Shown here: positions 30,476-36,264 of the stretch, piece after piece | How the letters are laid out: each line of letters opens with the position of its first letter | How positions within the stretch are numbered: the stretch's first letter is position 1 | Origin: a virus | Strand: one strand, 5' to 3' | IMG/VR virus record: IMGVR_UViG_3300005511_000862 | Coordinates: 1-43,529 of that record | DNA length: 43,529 nt | The notes under the pieces: model-generated | Told to the model about the DNA's origin: nothing | The model's database searches: none | What the model saw: only the letters and a program-made list of their open reading frames with translations | Program-made: the position numbers and the translations under genes

Positions 30476-30985
30476 TCATGAGATTTTCCAGAACTCAACC
30501 AGCTTCTTCGCTGCATCGCGAAGCATCTTGCGGAAAATGTGAGGGCTGATCGCAATGCCGAACGCGGAGCACTGCGAGATCGGACGATCCAGGCAAACGA
30601 TGTGCTCGACCACATGAGACGGCCACATGCCCAGCATCTCTACGGATTTCTTGTAGACGTGCATGTGGTGGGCTTGCTTCTCGCCGCCAGACAGCGCGCC
30701 GGCCGAGGTCTGCACCCGGTCCATGTCGATCGAGCCAACGCGGGCCTCAAGGCCGGAATAATACCAGTGGTCCCGGTACTTCATCAGAGCCACAAACTCG
30801 CGGCGGATTTGGTCTGTCGCAGCATCCGACCTATCTTCCACGCCAAGCCGCTTGTAGAAGCGCGCCAGAGGCGTATCCAAAAAATGGTAGACCTTGGTGC
30901 CCTGCTTATCGTCGCCCACCACGAAGTCGCCCTGAGCCTTGGCGACCCGCTCCGGCGTAGGCCCAAGCGATTCAGCTCGCGCCAT
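30476..30985 (-). CDS. DUF6456-like regulator, 169 aa
   Basis: TPLARFYKRLGVEDRSD, YYSGLEARVGSIDMDRV, KQAHHMHVYKKSVEMLG and HVVEHIVCLDRPISQCSAF follow the order of DUF6456 domain proteins of alphaproteobacterial phages, which carry a C-terminal helical segment resembling HTH. Place at the end of the regulator operon, just before a terminator and the late genes, is that of a Q-like late activator or antiterminator. That role is inferred from position only. Confidence 0.6.
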   Translation of the reverse strand: MARAESLGPTPERVAKAQGDFVVGDDKQGTKVYHFLDTPLARFYKRLGVEDRSDAATDQIRREFVALMKYRDHWYYSGLEARVGSIDMDRVQTSAGALSGGEKQAHHMHVYKKSVEMLGMWPSHVVEHIVCLDRPISQCSAFGIAISPHIFRKMLRDAAKKLVEFWKIS

Positions 30986-31211
30986 ACGTCGCCTCCAGCT
31001 CTTTGATGCGAGCGCTCAGGATCTTGTGAACCAGAGCCGTCGCATTCGGAACGGCCATCTTCTTGAGAACGGCGCTGCGGTGGTCCTCAACCGTCCGAGT
31101 GCTGATCTCAAGGGCCTTCGCAATCTCCTTATTGCACTTCCCAGCCGTGAGCAGATCACAAACGCGCCGCTCCTGCCTCGTCAGCCTCTCATTCACTATC
31201 GGATTAGCCAT
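30972..31211 (-). CDS. LuxR/GerE-type HTH regulator, 79 aa
   Basis: LTRQERRVCDLLTAGKCNKEIAKALEIS-type segment and TRTVEDHRSAVLKKM form a complete GerE helix-turn-helix (the L-T-x-x-E and N-K-E-I-A and T-V-x-x-H motifs are all present). It has no sensor domain, so it acts as a stand-alone DNA-binding protein. Overlap of 14 bases with the DUF6456-like gene suggests joint action in early-to-late switching. Confidence 0.85.
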   Translation of the reverse strand: MANPIVNERLTRQERRVCDLLTAGKCNKEIAKALEISTRTVEDHRSAVLKKMAVPNATALVHKILSARIKELEATYGAS

Positions 31212-31233
31212 GTGATGCCCCCGTTGGTTGGAT

Positions 31234-31605
31234 CTAAACGCTACTCGGCGAAAAACCGGACTTCAGATGCTCAGCAAGCTCACGCAACCCCTGCGCAATA
31301 CGTGCCTCGGCCTCGAGATCACGCGGCGGCTCAGGCAGGCGCTTGCGGTTGGCGCGCTCCTCCCGGTCGCGGTCGATCCAGTATTCCTTCGTCCACTCGT
31401 CAAGATGCGCCCGATACTTTGCCAGGTTCGGATAGGCGACCAGCGAAGGAAGCCCCCTCGACGGGCTCATGGCCCGCTCGATCACGGGTTGCGGATAGAT
31501 CGATAAGAGCTCCACGAATCCCGCCACGAAGGCTTGCTGGTCCATTGCCGGGATCGTATCGCTGAAACGAAGGATCTGATTGGCTGCTTGCATTGCGGAG
31601 TGCAT
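31234..31605 (-). CDS. Putative replication accessory (helicase-loader-like) protein, 123 aa
   Basis: MHSAMQAANQILRFSDTIPA, then an all-helical protein with FVAGFVELLSIYPQPVIE, SLVAYPNLAKYRAHLDEW and a charged tail. It follows the initiator-like gene, the place of lambda P or DnaC-type loaders, and the W-x-x-E-Y/D-R-D-R-E-E-R region suits protein binding. No ATPase motif is seen. Its first 206 bases overlap the end of the initiator-like gene in another frame, and this frame has the better protein-like character. Confidence 0.6.
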   Translation of the reverse strand: MHSAMQAANQILRFSDTIPAMDQQAFVAGFVELLSIYPQPVIERAMSPSRGLPSLVAYPNLAKYRAHLDEWTKEYWIDRDREERANRKRLPEPPRDLEAEARIAQGLRELAEHLKSGFSPSSV

Positions 31606-32212
31606 CGAGGATTTCCCTTCCGGTTTCGCGTTCCTGCTGATGGGCGGTGAGAGGCCGGGCAGAGCCGGCGGGCTTAGATTTGCTGTTCCGAATCCACTTG
31701 CGCCACGTCGCCGGCCAATCGAGTTTCAGCCCCCCAGAACCTGGCCGGGCGATCCAGTAGTCTCGGAAGTCTTCGGCTTCGCGGTCGATCTGCTCATCGG
31801 TCCAACCGAGCGATCTGGCATAGGCGCGGTCAGCGTCACTCGGGGACCAGTCCGGCGGCAGCCGTGCCCCTCTCTTATCTTTCCTATTTTCTATATCTGT
31901 TTTAGTAGTAGAGAGAGGCACAGCGTCACGCGTTACGGTTTCGTTACGCTTCGTTACGGTTTGTGACGCTTCCGGCTGGGCGTCACGCGTTACGGTTTCG
32001 TTACGCTTCGTTACGCTTTCGACCGCTTCAATACCGTCACGTTGTGACGCTTTGTTACGCTCGCGGTAACGCTGCTGACGGGCCGCGCCGGCCGATTTCC
32101 TCGTGAGCGCACCCGTCATTTCGACGGCTGCACGCGCGACAAGGCCCGCCGCCTCGGCGGAATTCATCCCGCCCGCAACCAACGCTGAGATCAGTTCGGC
32201 AGTGGCAGTCAC
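31400..32212 (-). CDS. Replication initiator-like protein, 270 aa
   Basis: GTG at 32212 (GTGA overlap with the GapR gene). N-terminus is helical with AARQQRYRERNKA, a motif common in phage replication proteins. The centre has two copies of a 19-residue unit containing VTKRNETVTRDA. RLPPDWSPSDADRAYARSLG, EDFRDYWIARPG and DWPATWRKWIRNS form the C-terminal domain usual in rhizobial phage O-like proteins. The DNA of the central repeats looks like iterons with an AT-rich flank, as in lambda O. The last 69 residues read over the next gene and are of low quality, so an older stop was probably lost. Confidence 0.7.
   Translation of the reverse strand: MTATAELISALVAGGMNSAEAAGLVARAAVEMTGALTRKSAGAARQQRYRERNKASQRDGIEAVESVTKRNETVTRDAQPEASQTVTKRNETVTRDAVPLSTTKTDIENRKDKRGARLPPDWSPSDADRAYARSLGWTDEQIDREAEDFRDYWIARPGSGGLKLDWPATWRKWIRNSKSKPAGSARPLTAHQQERETGREILDALRNASSQSDPSFQRYDPGNGPASLRGGIRGALIDLSATRDRAGHEPVEGASFAGRLSEPGKVSGAS
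31870..32070. repeat. Iteron-like repeats and AT-rich flank: candidate replication origin
   Basis: Two identical 36-base copies at 31923-31958 and 31980-32015 (57 bases start to start). Within and after them, TTACGC/TTACGG/TGACGC cores recur about every 10-11 bases (about one helical turn), with further copies near 32054. On one side (31870-31915) lies a very AT-rich tract (tcttatctttcctattttct). Initiator gene + in-gene iterons + AT-rich tract is the lambda ori plan. Functional assignment is inferred. Confidence 0.6.
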
Positions 32213-32460
32213 GATGGGCGCACCAGAGATTCGAGTGCGGCCATGTAGAGGTCAACCTGGGCCTCGTGCTCGGCGCGCTTATTGGCGTCAGCCTTGCGGC
32301 GCCTGACGGCATCCTTGAGGGCCTTCACGTCGTAGCCGTGAGACTTGGCCTCTGCGTAGATCTCATTGCGGCCGGTCTGGAGATCTTTGATCTCGACCTC
32401 GACATGCTCAATGCGCTCTACGATGGACTTAAGCTGACTGTTGTCGCCGATCGTCGCCAT
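32209..32460 (-). CDS. gapR: GapR-family (DUF2312) DNA-binding protein
   Basis: 83 aa. LKSIVERIEHVEVEIKDL, IYAEAKSHGYDVKALKDAVR and HEAQVDLYMAALE are the full DUF2312/GapR signature. GapR of Caulobacter forms a clamp around overtwisted DNA ahead of forks and stimulates topoisomerases. A phage copy next to initiator and RusA would support replication or compete with host GapR. Normal length for the family. Confidence 0.9.
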   Translation of the reverse strand: MATIGDNSQLKSIVERIEHVEVEIKDLQTGRNEIYAEAKSHGYDVKALKDAVRRRKADANKRAEHEAQVDLYMAALESLVRPS

Positions 32461-32848
32461 GTGCGCTCTCCGGGCTTGGTGTGACGGGAACGCGGTTGAA
32501 GAACTCGGACACGGTTACTCGGACGCCCTCGACATCGGGCGCCCACTTCAGCTTGATCTCACGAACGATCGTATTGTCGTCCGCCTGGATGATGCCGTGG
32601 CTAACCAGAAGGTCTGTCAGGGCCTTCTCTCGGTTGCCCAGATCGAACTTGCGCTTACCAGTGGGCTCCTGAACCTCATAGGAGAGCACTACAGGTCCAA
32701 CGATCTTGGCTGGCCGCTGGCGCATGATCTCGGCACCAGCTTCATAGATCCAGCTATCGTAGTTCTGCGTGCGGAAACGCCGGCCGTTTTTGCCGTTGGC
32801 CCAAAGTCCGTTCACGCTCGGCGGCATCGGCAGGATGAATGTGCTCAT
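32429..32848 (-). CDS. rusA: RusA-type Holliday junction resolvase
   Basis: 139 aa. LPMPPSVNGLWAN (N-terminal motif), RTQNYDSWIYEAG, FDLGNREKALTDLLVSHGII and QADDNTIVRE are RusA motifs. Of the three catalytic Asp of E. coli RusA (70, 72, 91), the first and last are here (Asp69, Asp90/91), while the second position is Gly71, as in many phage D-[IL]-G-N forms. It would resolve branched DNA before packaging. C-terminus overlaps the GapR start by 32 bases. Confidence 0.88.
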   Translation of the reverse strand: MSTFILPMPPSVNGLWANGKNGRRFRTQNYDSWIYEAGAEIMRQRPAKIVGPVVLSYEVQEPTGKRKFDLGNREKALTDLLVSHGIIQADDNTIVREIKLKWAPDVEGVRVTVSEFFNRVPVTPSPESAHGDDRRQQSA

Positions 32849-32857
32849 GCTGCTATA

Positions 32858-33109
32858 CTACCCGATCAGATTCTGATCGCGCGGATTACGATATCCGGGC
32901 GTTACCGGGTCGGCTAATGCAGCATCGATCAGATGCCGGATTGCGCCAGCGATCGAGAAGCCGTTCGCAACAGCAACGCTGCGAACGCGCTCAAGCTGTT
33001 CTGTCGTCACATTGACCCCGACACGCACGGCCCCGAGCTTCTGATTGTGCAGAGACCCGCGAACCCGAGCGGCGCGCGATGAAAATTTCATGGGAGAAAG
33101 GCGGGTCAT
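32858..33109 (-). CDS. Ribbon-helix-helix (Arc/MetJ-like) protein, 83 aa
   Basis: ATG at 33109 overlaps the upstream stop as ATGA. After a basic N-terminus (MKFSSRAARVRG) comes VRVGVNVTTEQLERVRSVAVA and FSIAGAIRHLIDAAL, a beta-strand followed by two helices as in ribbon-helix-helix regulators. Probably a dimeric DNA-binding protein that controls the replication operon. Confidence 0.7.
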   Translation of the reverse strand: MTRLSPMKFSSRAARVRGSLHNQKLGAVRVGVNVTTEQLERVRSVAVANGFSIAGAIRHLIDAALADPVTPGYRNPRDQNLIG

Positions 33110-33285
33110 GCGGCTCGGATCTCCCGGCGCAACTGCCGAAGCACCTCGACCTGAAGCAAGTCCTCGAGCTCGCAACGACGCTGGCTGTATGGCTTCTCAA
33201 CCGCCAGCAGCGACTTGATGAACGCGATGCGATGCTTGGCTGGAAGCCGCTGCATGCGTTTGATCAGGATGTGGAGCGGCGTCAT
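33106..33285 (-). CDS. Small basic helical protein, 59 aa
   Basis: MTPLHILIKRMQRLPAKHRI, then AFIKSLLAVEKPYSQR and LEDLLQVEVLRQLRREI. Basic amphipathic helices, coupled by ATGA at both ends (DnaA-like gene and RHH gene). It may assist DNA binding by one of its neighbours. Not recognised. Confidence 0.65.
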   Translation of the reverse strand: MTPLHILIKRMQRLPAKHRIAFIKSLLAVEKPYSQRRCELEDLLQVEVLRQLRREIRAA

Positions 33286-33770
33286 CCGAACCTCGCAATG
33301 AGCAAGTTAACCTTGTTGCGAAAGTCGAAATCCATCTCCATCATCGCCTCGACGCGCTTGAGGCCGTGGAGCACGGTTGTATGATCCTTGCCGCCGAAGT
33401 GCCGCCCGATCTGCGGCAGCGACCACTCCATCAGTTCCTTGCACAGGTACATCGCGACCCAGCGAGGAACGGTGATGTTGTTCGTGCGCCTGGCTGAGCG
33501 CATGTCGATAAGGGGAATGCCGAAGTCTGCGGCCACAACGGCCTGAATGGTCTTGCAGAGCGATGGCAGCCTTTGAGGCAGCGTCACCAGCTCCCAGCAC
33601 CACAGCGAAGGCCAGAAGGATTCGGCCGGCGGAACATCGATGTCCGCCGCTCTGGTGAGCGGAATAATGTCCGCTTCTTTCAACTTGGAGACGACGCTAT
33701 TGGTCGGAATCGCGCCAAGACGAACGAGCCGAGCCCTGCGCTCAGCCGTATAGTTTTCTACTAGAGACAT
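33282..33770 (-). CDS. DnaA domain IV-like DNA-binding protein, 162 aa
   Basis: ATG at 33770, with AGGAG 8 bases upstream, is preferred to 33797. Residues about 85-155: VAADFGIPLIDMRSARRTNN, RWVAMYLCKELMEWSLPQIG and FGGKDHTTVLHGLKRVE, the complete DnaA C-terminal HTH signature that binds DnaA boxes. The AAA+ domain is absent, so it cannot load helicase on its own. It may recruit or compete with host DnaA at the phage origin or act as a repressor of it. Confidence 0.85.
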   Translation of the reverse strand: MSLVENYTAERRARLVRLGAIPTNSVVSKLKEADIIPLTRAADIDVPPAESFWPSLWCWELVTLPQRLPSLCKTIQAVVAADFGIPLIDMRSARRTNNITVPRWVAMYLCKELMEWSLPQIGRHFGGKDHTTVLHGLKRVEAMMEMDFDFRNKVNLLIARFG

Positions 33771-33824
33771 AATCCCCTGCTCCTTACTGGCCCGCATTGG
33801 TGATGCTGGCGGGCTACTCAGCGT

Positions 33825-34172
33825 CTACGGATCTTTGCCCACGTGCGGGCCAACCACAGCCTTAGCCGCGCGAACAGCACTGCTGTCAGCCCCGGCAATT
33901 TGTTCGGTCCTTGCGATTTCATTTTCCAGCTTTCGCAGTTGCCGCTCACACTCTGCGCGATAAGCCGCCCTGATGGTCTCGTAGACCGAGACACTGATTA
34001 TCCTCAGCCGCTCCCGGCGATAGCGGAGAGACCAGAGGAACCCGTAATCGATACTGTACTCACGTGCGATGGAGCGCATGGCGTTCTCGGTGTCACCAGG
34101 CCCTCGCGCTTTCATGCGCGTTAGGTCTTTCGACCACATCGCGGCCTGATCCAAATACGCGGCGTCAGACAT
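33825..34172 (-). CDS. Conserved phage protein, first gene of the replication operon, 115 aa
   Basis: ATG at 34172. YLDQAAMWSKDLTRMKARGPGD, NAMRSIAREYSIDYGFLWSLRYR and ECERQLRKLENEIARTE form a pattern repeated in rhizobial prophages, with a helix-turn-helix-like middle (AREYSIDYGFLWSLR). A DNA-binding role is possible. It starts just downstream of two inverted repeats. Confidence 0.68.
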   Translation of the reverse strand: MSDAAYLDQAAMWSKDLTRMKARGPGDTENAMRSIAREYSIDYGFLWSLRYRRERLRIISVSVYETIRAAYRAECERQLRKLENEIARTEQIAGADSSAVRAAKAVVGPHVGKDP

Positions 34173-34183
34173 TTGCAGACCCT

Positions 34184-34201
34184 TTTTGCACACTTGCAAA
34201 A
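34184..34201. promoter_or_regulatory. Perfect 18-bp palindromic operator candidate
   Basis: TTTTGCACACTTGCAAAA: seven-base perfect arms with a 4-base centre, 12 bases upstream of the replication-operon start at 34172. A further TTTGCA lies at 34172-34177. This is the form of a site for a dimeric regulator of the minus-strand operon. Confidence 0.55.
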
Positions 34202-34202
34202 C

Positions 34203-34234
34203 CCTTCATGGCTAATTCGGTTTCACCATGAAGG
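34203..34234. repeat. Nine-base inverted repeat CCTTCATGG / CCATGAAGG
   Basis: CCTTCATGG at 34203-34211 and CCATGAAGG at 34226-34234, with 14 bases between. It overlaps the ATG of the possible plus-strand gene at 34228 and sits beside the 18-bp palindrome. Could be an operator or an RNA hairpin. Confidence 0.5.
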
Positions 34235-34470
34235 CACACGATAACGACAACGAAGAACTCAGTTTCATCACGCTCGGCGCGGCAACGCTGAACGTGGTCA
34301 GATACCTAGAGAACTCCCAAGACCATCAGCGCGACGGCGAGCGGCAAACTCCCCACGAGCGCGGCGAAAAAGAAAAAGCAGATGACCGCGCAAAGGCCGT
34401 CGAGAATGGCCTGCGCCAGATTGATCGCTTTGAGCGAAGTTACCGGCGCCAGGATGGAGGCAGCAGGTAA
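34228..34470 (+). CDS. Doubtful plus-strand gene, 80 aa
   Basis: The first 27 codons read plausibly (DNDNEELSFITLGAATLNVV), but the rest is Gln/Arg/Glu-rich sequence antisense to the hydrophobic end of the minus-strand frame at 34306-34653, as a shadow would be. No ribosome binding site. Either this or the opposite gene is real over 34306-34470. Confidence 0.25.
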   Translation: MKAHDNDNEELSFITLGAATLNVVRYLENSQDHQRDGERQTPHERGEKEKADDRAKAVENGLRQIDRFERSYRRQDGGSR

Positions 34471-34653
34471 TGGAATAGAAAGCGGAGCAGCCCGAAGGCG
34501 CTCCGAGTTTGACCGGCCAAGGGAGGGCGATGCCGGCGACGAGTTCAGATGGGCGCGTTGCGTATCATGCGCGCCGTGAGGACCGGGCTGCGATGGTTCA
34601 CCCCCCGACGTCGCAGCCCGGTTGCTCAAATCCGATGAACGAATGTTCCTCAT
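34306..34653 (-). CDS. Possible small membrane protein, 115 aa
   Basis: The C-terminal 45 residues hold two hydrophobic helices (NLAQAILDGLCAVICFFFFAA, GSLPLAVALMVLGVL) that look genuine, while the N-terminal 65 residues are Ser/Pro-rich and less convincing. A later start is possible. It would lie between the switch and the replication operon, where small membrane proteins are sometimes found. Confidence 0.45.
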   Translation of the reverse strand: MRNIRSSDLSNRAATSGGEPSQPGPHGAHDTQRAHLNSSPASPSLGRSNSERLRAAPLSIPLPAASILAPVTSLKAINLAQAILDGLCAVICFFFFAALVGSLPLAVALMVLGVL

Positions 34654-34850
34654 TGGAAACTCCGTTCATGCGCCGGAATATCGGCACAACCAAAACGCGC
34701 GAATTCCCCGTTTTGCGAGCAAGCATTAAGATAAAATGACGAGCATACTCCGTACGAATACTGATGTACGTATTTGTCACTTTGAAATCTGTGGGTGTGG
34801 TTGCAAATATTTCCCGGCGGGCCACTGTGGCAGCAGTCGGGGAGTGTGGA
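34654..34850 (+). promoter_or_regulatory. AT-rich intergenic region with inverted elements
   Basis: 197 bases, clearly more AT-rich than the window average. Contains GTACGAATACTGATGTACG, with AATAC/GTATT inverted arms near 34757-34774, and TTAAGATAAAAT that could be part of a promoter. No full -35/-10 pair is convincing. GGGGAG at 34839 is the ribosome binding site of the next gene. Confidence 0.35.
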
Positions 34851-35114
34851 ATGGGAATATTGGAGATGCCGGCCGATGCGCCGGATACATACGGAATCCC
34901 GGAGTATCATGTCAGCGAAGTACGAACCGAGATCGACGGGACCGATGTTCGAATGGTGTTCGGGACAAAGCGCTTCGGTCAAACTCAATGGCTCTATACC
35001 GTCGTCGTCAACCCCGAGCGATTGCTGGCGCTCTGCCACTATTGCCAGTCGGCCGCCGAGGAGGCGTTCAATCTCGCCCAAATGATGGACAGGCGACGCC
35101 GAGCTGGTCATTGA
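34851..35114 (+). CDS. Hypothetical protein, 87 aa
   Basis: ATG at 34851 after GGGGAG. Beta strands EYHVSEVRTEIDGTDVRMVFG and QWLYTVVVNPERLLALCHY then helix SAAEEAFNLAQMMDRRR. Seen as a conserved small protein near immunity genes in rhizobial phages; function unknown. Its end overlaps the convergent Cro-like gene by 7 bases. Confidence 0.6.
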   Translation: MGILEMPADAPDTYGIPEYHVSEVRTEIDGTDVRMVFGTKRFGQTQWLYTVVVNPERLLALCHYCQSAAEEAFNLAQMMDRRRRAGH

Positions 35115-35311
35115 GCGGCCTCGTCCATCTTAAGGAAGTCGGTCGGCGTTACGGCGCCGCCGGTTTCCTTGAGGACTGCCTTCGCCTGATCATGCTTGAT
35201 CCAGAAGGTTCCCTTGCACCAACCCGTGATGGTCTGCGGTGAGACGCCAATCCGCGCCGCAAAATCCTTGCGTTTGATGCCGTGCTGAGAAAGCCAATCT
35301 GAAAGCTGCAT
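35108..35311 (-). CDS. Cro-like HTH regulator, 67 aa
   Basis: LSDWLSQHGIKRKDFAARIG and VSPQTITGWCKGTFW form a Cro/YdaS-type helix-turn-helix. Its ATG at 35311 lies only 6 bases after the TATGGG -10 box, so its mRNA would be leaderless. The promoter carries one copy of the phage operator. Divergent from the XRE repressor, it is the natural candidate for the lytic Cro-type partner. Confidence 0.78.
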   Translation of the reverse strand: MQLSDWLSQHGIKRKDFAARIGVSPQTITGWCKGTFWIKHDQAKAVLKETGGAVTPTDFLKMDEAAQ

Positions 35312-35317
35312 AGCGAA

Positions 35318-35346
35318 CCCATAGCATTACTGAAAATCGCCCGCAA
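35318..35346 (-). promoter_or_regulatory. Promoter of the Cro-like gene (minus strand)
   Basis: On the minus strand TTGCGG (35341-35346) and TATGGG (35318-35323) with a 17-base spacer. The spacer and -10 contain an operator copy in the same register as in the promoter at 36209-36237. Predicted start is at or beside the ATG at 35311. Confidence 0.6.
35321..35336 (-). promoter_or_regulatory. Repressor operator copy A
   Basis: Minus strand TTTTCAGTAATGCTAT, 15 of 16 identical to copy F at 36219. An imperfect palindrome (10 of 16 bases match its complement), as expected for an XRE dimer. Covers the -10 of the Cro-like promoter. Confidence 0.6.
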
Positions 35347-35352
35347 GCGATT

Positions 35353-35368
35353 TCTTCAGTATTGCTTT
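35353..35368 (+). promoter_or_regulatory. Repressor operator copy B
   Basis: TCTTCAGTATTGCTTT, central TTCAGTATTGCT matching the other copies. With copy A it forms an inverted pair around CCCGCAAG. Weaker match at the edges. Confidence 0.5.
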
Positions 35369-35391
35369 ATTCCGTCATTTCGCACTGCGGC

Positions 35392-35411
35392 TAGACTTTC
35401 AGTATGGCTAG
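35392..35411 (+). promoter_or_regulatory. Repressor promoter -10 and operator copy C over its start codon
   Basis: TAGACT at 35392-35397 is a good -10 ending 6 bases before the ATG at 35404, predicting a leaderless repressor mRNA as for lambda cI from PRM. Operator copy C (CTTTCAGTATGGCTAG, 35396-35411) overlaps both -10 and start codon, which would give autoregulation. The -35 region is poor. Confidence 0.5.
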
Positions 35412-35760
35412 AAGACCGAGTACCCCCCAGCAGGTCCAGACCCGCTTCAAGCAGCGGCGCCGGATCTTCCTGAGACAGTGGCGCAAGTACCGAGGGATGA
35501 CCCAGGAACAGGTCGCCGAATATATGGGCTGGTCGGTCAGCAATGTGTCCCAGCTCGAGCGCGGGGAACAAGGCTACAGCGACGAAGGGCTCGCGAAGCT
35601 GGCCGAGCTCCTACAGTGTACGCCAGGCCAGATCCTGGAAGTGGACCCGACCGACGACAACGCCATCTGGTCGCTCTGGGAGCGGGCCAAACCAGGCCAG
35701 AAAAACACCCTCTTGGAGGTCGCCAAAGAGATGGTGGGCAAGACCGGGACAGATTCATGA
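35404..35760 (+). CDS. XRE-family phage repressor, 118 aa
   Basis: RKYRGMTQEQVAEYMGWSVS and NVSQLERGEQGYSDEGLAKL are a textbook XRE helix-turn-helix (residues about 28-82), followed by TPGQILEVDP and a C-terminal helix AKEMVGKTG. It lacks the LexA-type self-cleavage domain, so induction would not be through direct RecA-triggered cleavage. Operators on both sides and over its start codon point to the CI-type lysogeny repressor. ATGA overlap with the following lipoprotein gene. Confidence 0.85.
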   Translation: MARRPSTPQQVQTRFKQRRRIFLRQWRKYRGMTQEQVAEYMGWSVSNVSQLERGEQGYSDEGLAKLAELLQCTPGQILEVDPTDDNAIWSLWERAKPGQKNTLLEVAKEMVGKTGTDS

Positions 35761-36131
35761 GGACCGCCCTGCTCGCCGCCCTCCTGCTCGCCGGCTGCGT
35801 AACTCAGCAGTCGGAGGGTAGATTAACGGCAGAGCAACAGGCTTTTTACAACCTCGCCACGGCGGATGGCTTCGACAAGGACCGGGCGACGCTCATCGCC
35901 CTCTCTCCTGTTGCGAGACAGTTATATTTGGACGACAAGAAATGCCGTTCTTATGGGGCTAAGCCCAGCTCCGACGCTTATGTCGCATGTCGGGCACAAT
36001 TGGAAACCGCAGCCGCCAAGCCGGTCCAGCCGGCACCCCAAACAATTGTGGTGCAGCAGCCGGTCCCGAATTATGACCCGCCCCCTCCCATAACCTGCCT
36101 GCGCACGGGCGCCATGACGACCTGCCAATAA
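35757..36131 (+). CDS. Exported lipoprotein, 124 aa, co-transcribed with the repressor
   Basis: MRTALLAALLLAGC is a lipoprotein signal with lipobox L-A-G-C (Cys14). The mature part has AEQQAFYNLATADGFDKDR, two further Cys, a Pro-rich stretch (YDPPPPI) and a final pair of Cys in the last 13 residues. Being coupled to the repressor it should be made in lysogens, so an envelope exclusion role (superinfection block) is plausible. Followed by a terminator. Confidence 0.75.
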   Translation: MRTALLAALLLAGCVTQQSEGRLTAEQQAFYNLATADGFDKDRATLIALSPVARQLYLDDKKCRSYGAKPSSDAYVACRAQLETAAAKPVQPAPQTIVVQQPVPNYDPPPPITCLRTGAMTTCQ

Positions 36132-36147
36132 GACCACCGCCTCCAAG

Positions 36148-36169
36148 ACCGCCCTTCGGGCGGTTTTTT
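36148..36169 (+). terminator. Rho-independent terminator after the repressor operon
   Basis: ACCGCCC-TTC-GGGCGGT (36148-36164) and a run of six T. Classic stem and U tract on the plus strand, directly after the lipoprotein gene, separating the lysogeny transcript from the early operon. Confidence 0.88.
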
Positions 36170-36183
36170 CGTGCCAAAAAATA

Positions 36184-36234
36184 ATTTCAGTATTGCTACG
36201 AATTTCAGTTGCACTGTAATTTCAGTAATGCTAT
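36184..36234 (+). promoter_or_regulatory. Operator cluster D-E-F
   Basis: Three copies at 36184-36199 (ATTTCAGTATTGCTAC), 36202-36217 (ATTTCAGTTGCACTGT) and 36219-36234 (ATTTCAGTAATGCTAT), spaced 18 and 17 bases. Same motif as copies A-C at 35.3 kb. Three evenly spaced sites recall lambda OL/OR and should bind the repressor cooperatively. Confidence 0.72.
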
Positions 36235-36237
36235 GAG
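36209..36237 (+). promoter_or_regulatory. Early plus-strand promoter under operator control
   Basis: TTGCAC at 36209-36214, 17-base spacer, TATGAG at 36232-36237, overlapping operators E and F. Transcription would start near 36244, 20 bases before the first gene. It has the same operator-to--10 register as the Cro-like gene promoter. It would drive the 36-43.5 kb genes. Confidence 0.68.
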
Positions 36238-36264
36238 TTGGCTCGTCAGCACGGGGAGCCCACT

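Noticed and set aside
30256-30615. Minus-strand gene across the late control region
   Set aside because: The frame lacks a usable start downstream of the terminator and overlaps the DUF6456-like gene.
31923-32015. CRISPR array
   Set aside because: Only two 36-base copies separated by 21 bases, inside a coding gene and in frame; better explained as iterons.
34736-35242. Plus-strand open frame of 168 codons across the gene at 34851 and the Cro-like gene
   Set aside because: No ribosome site and Arg/Cys-rich; the alternative genes have clear start signals and an HTH.
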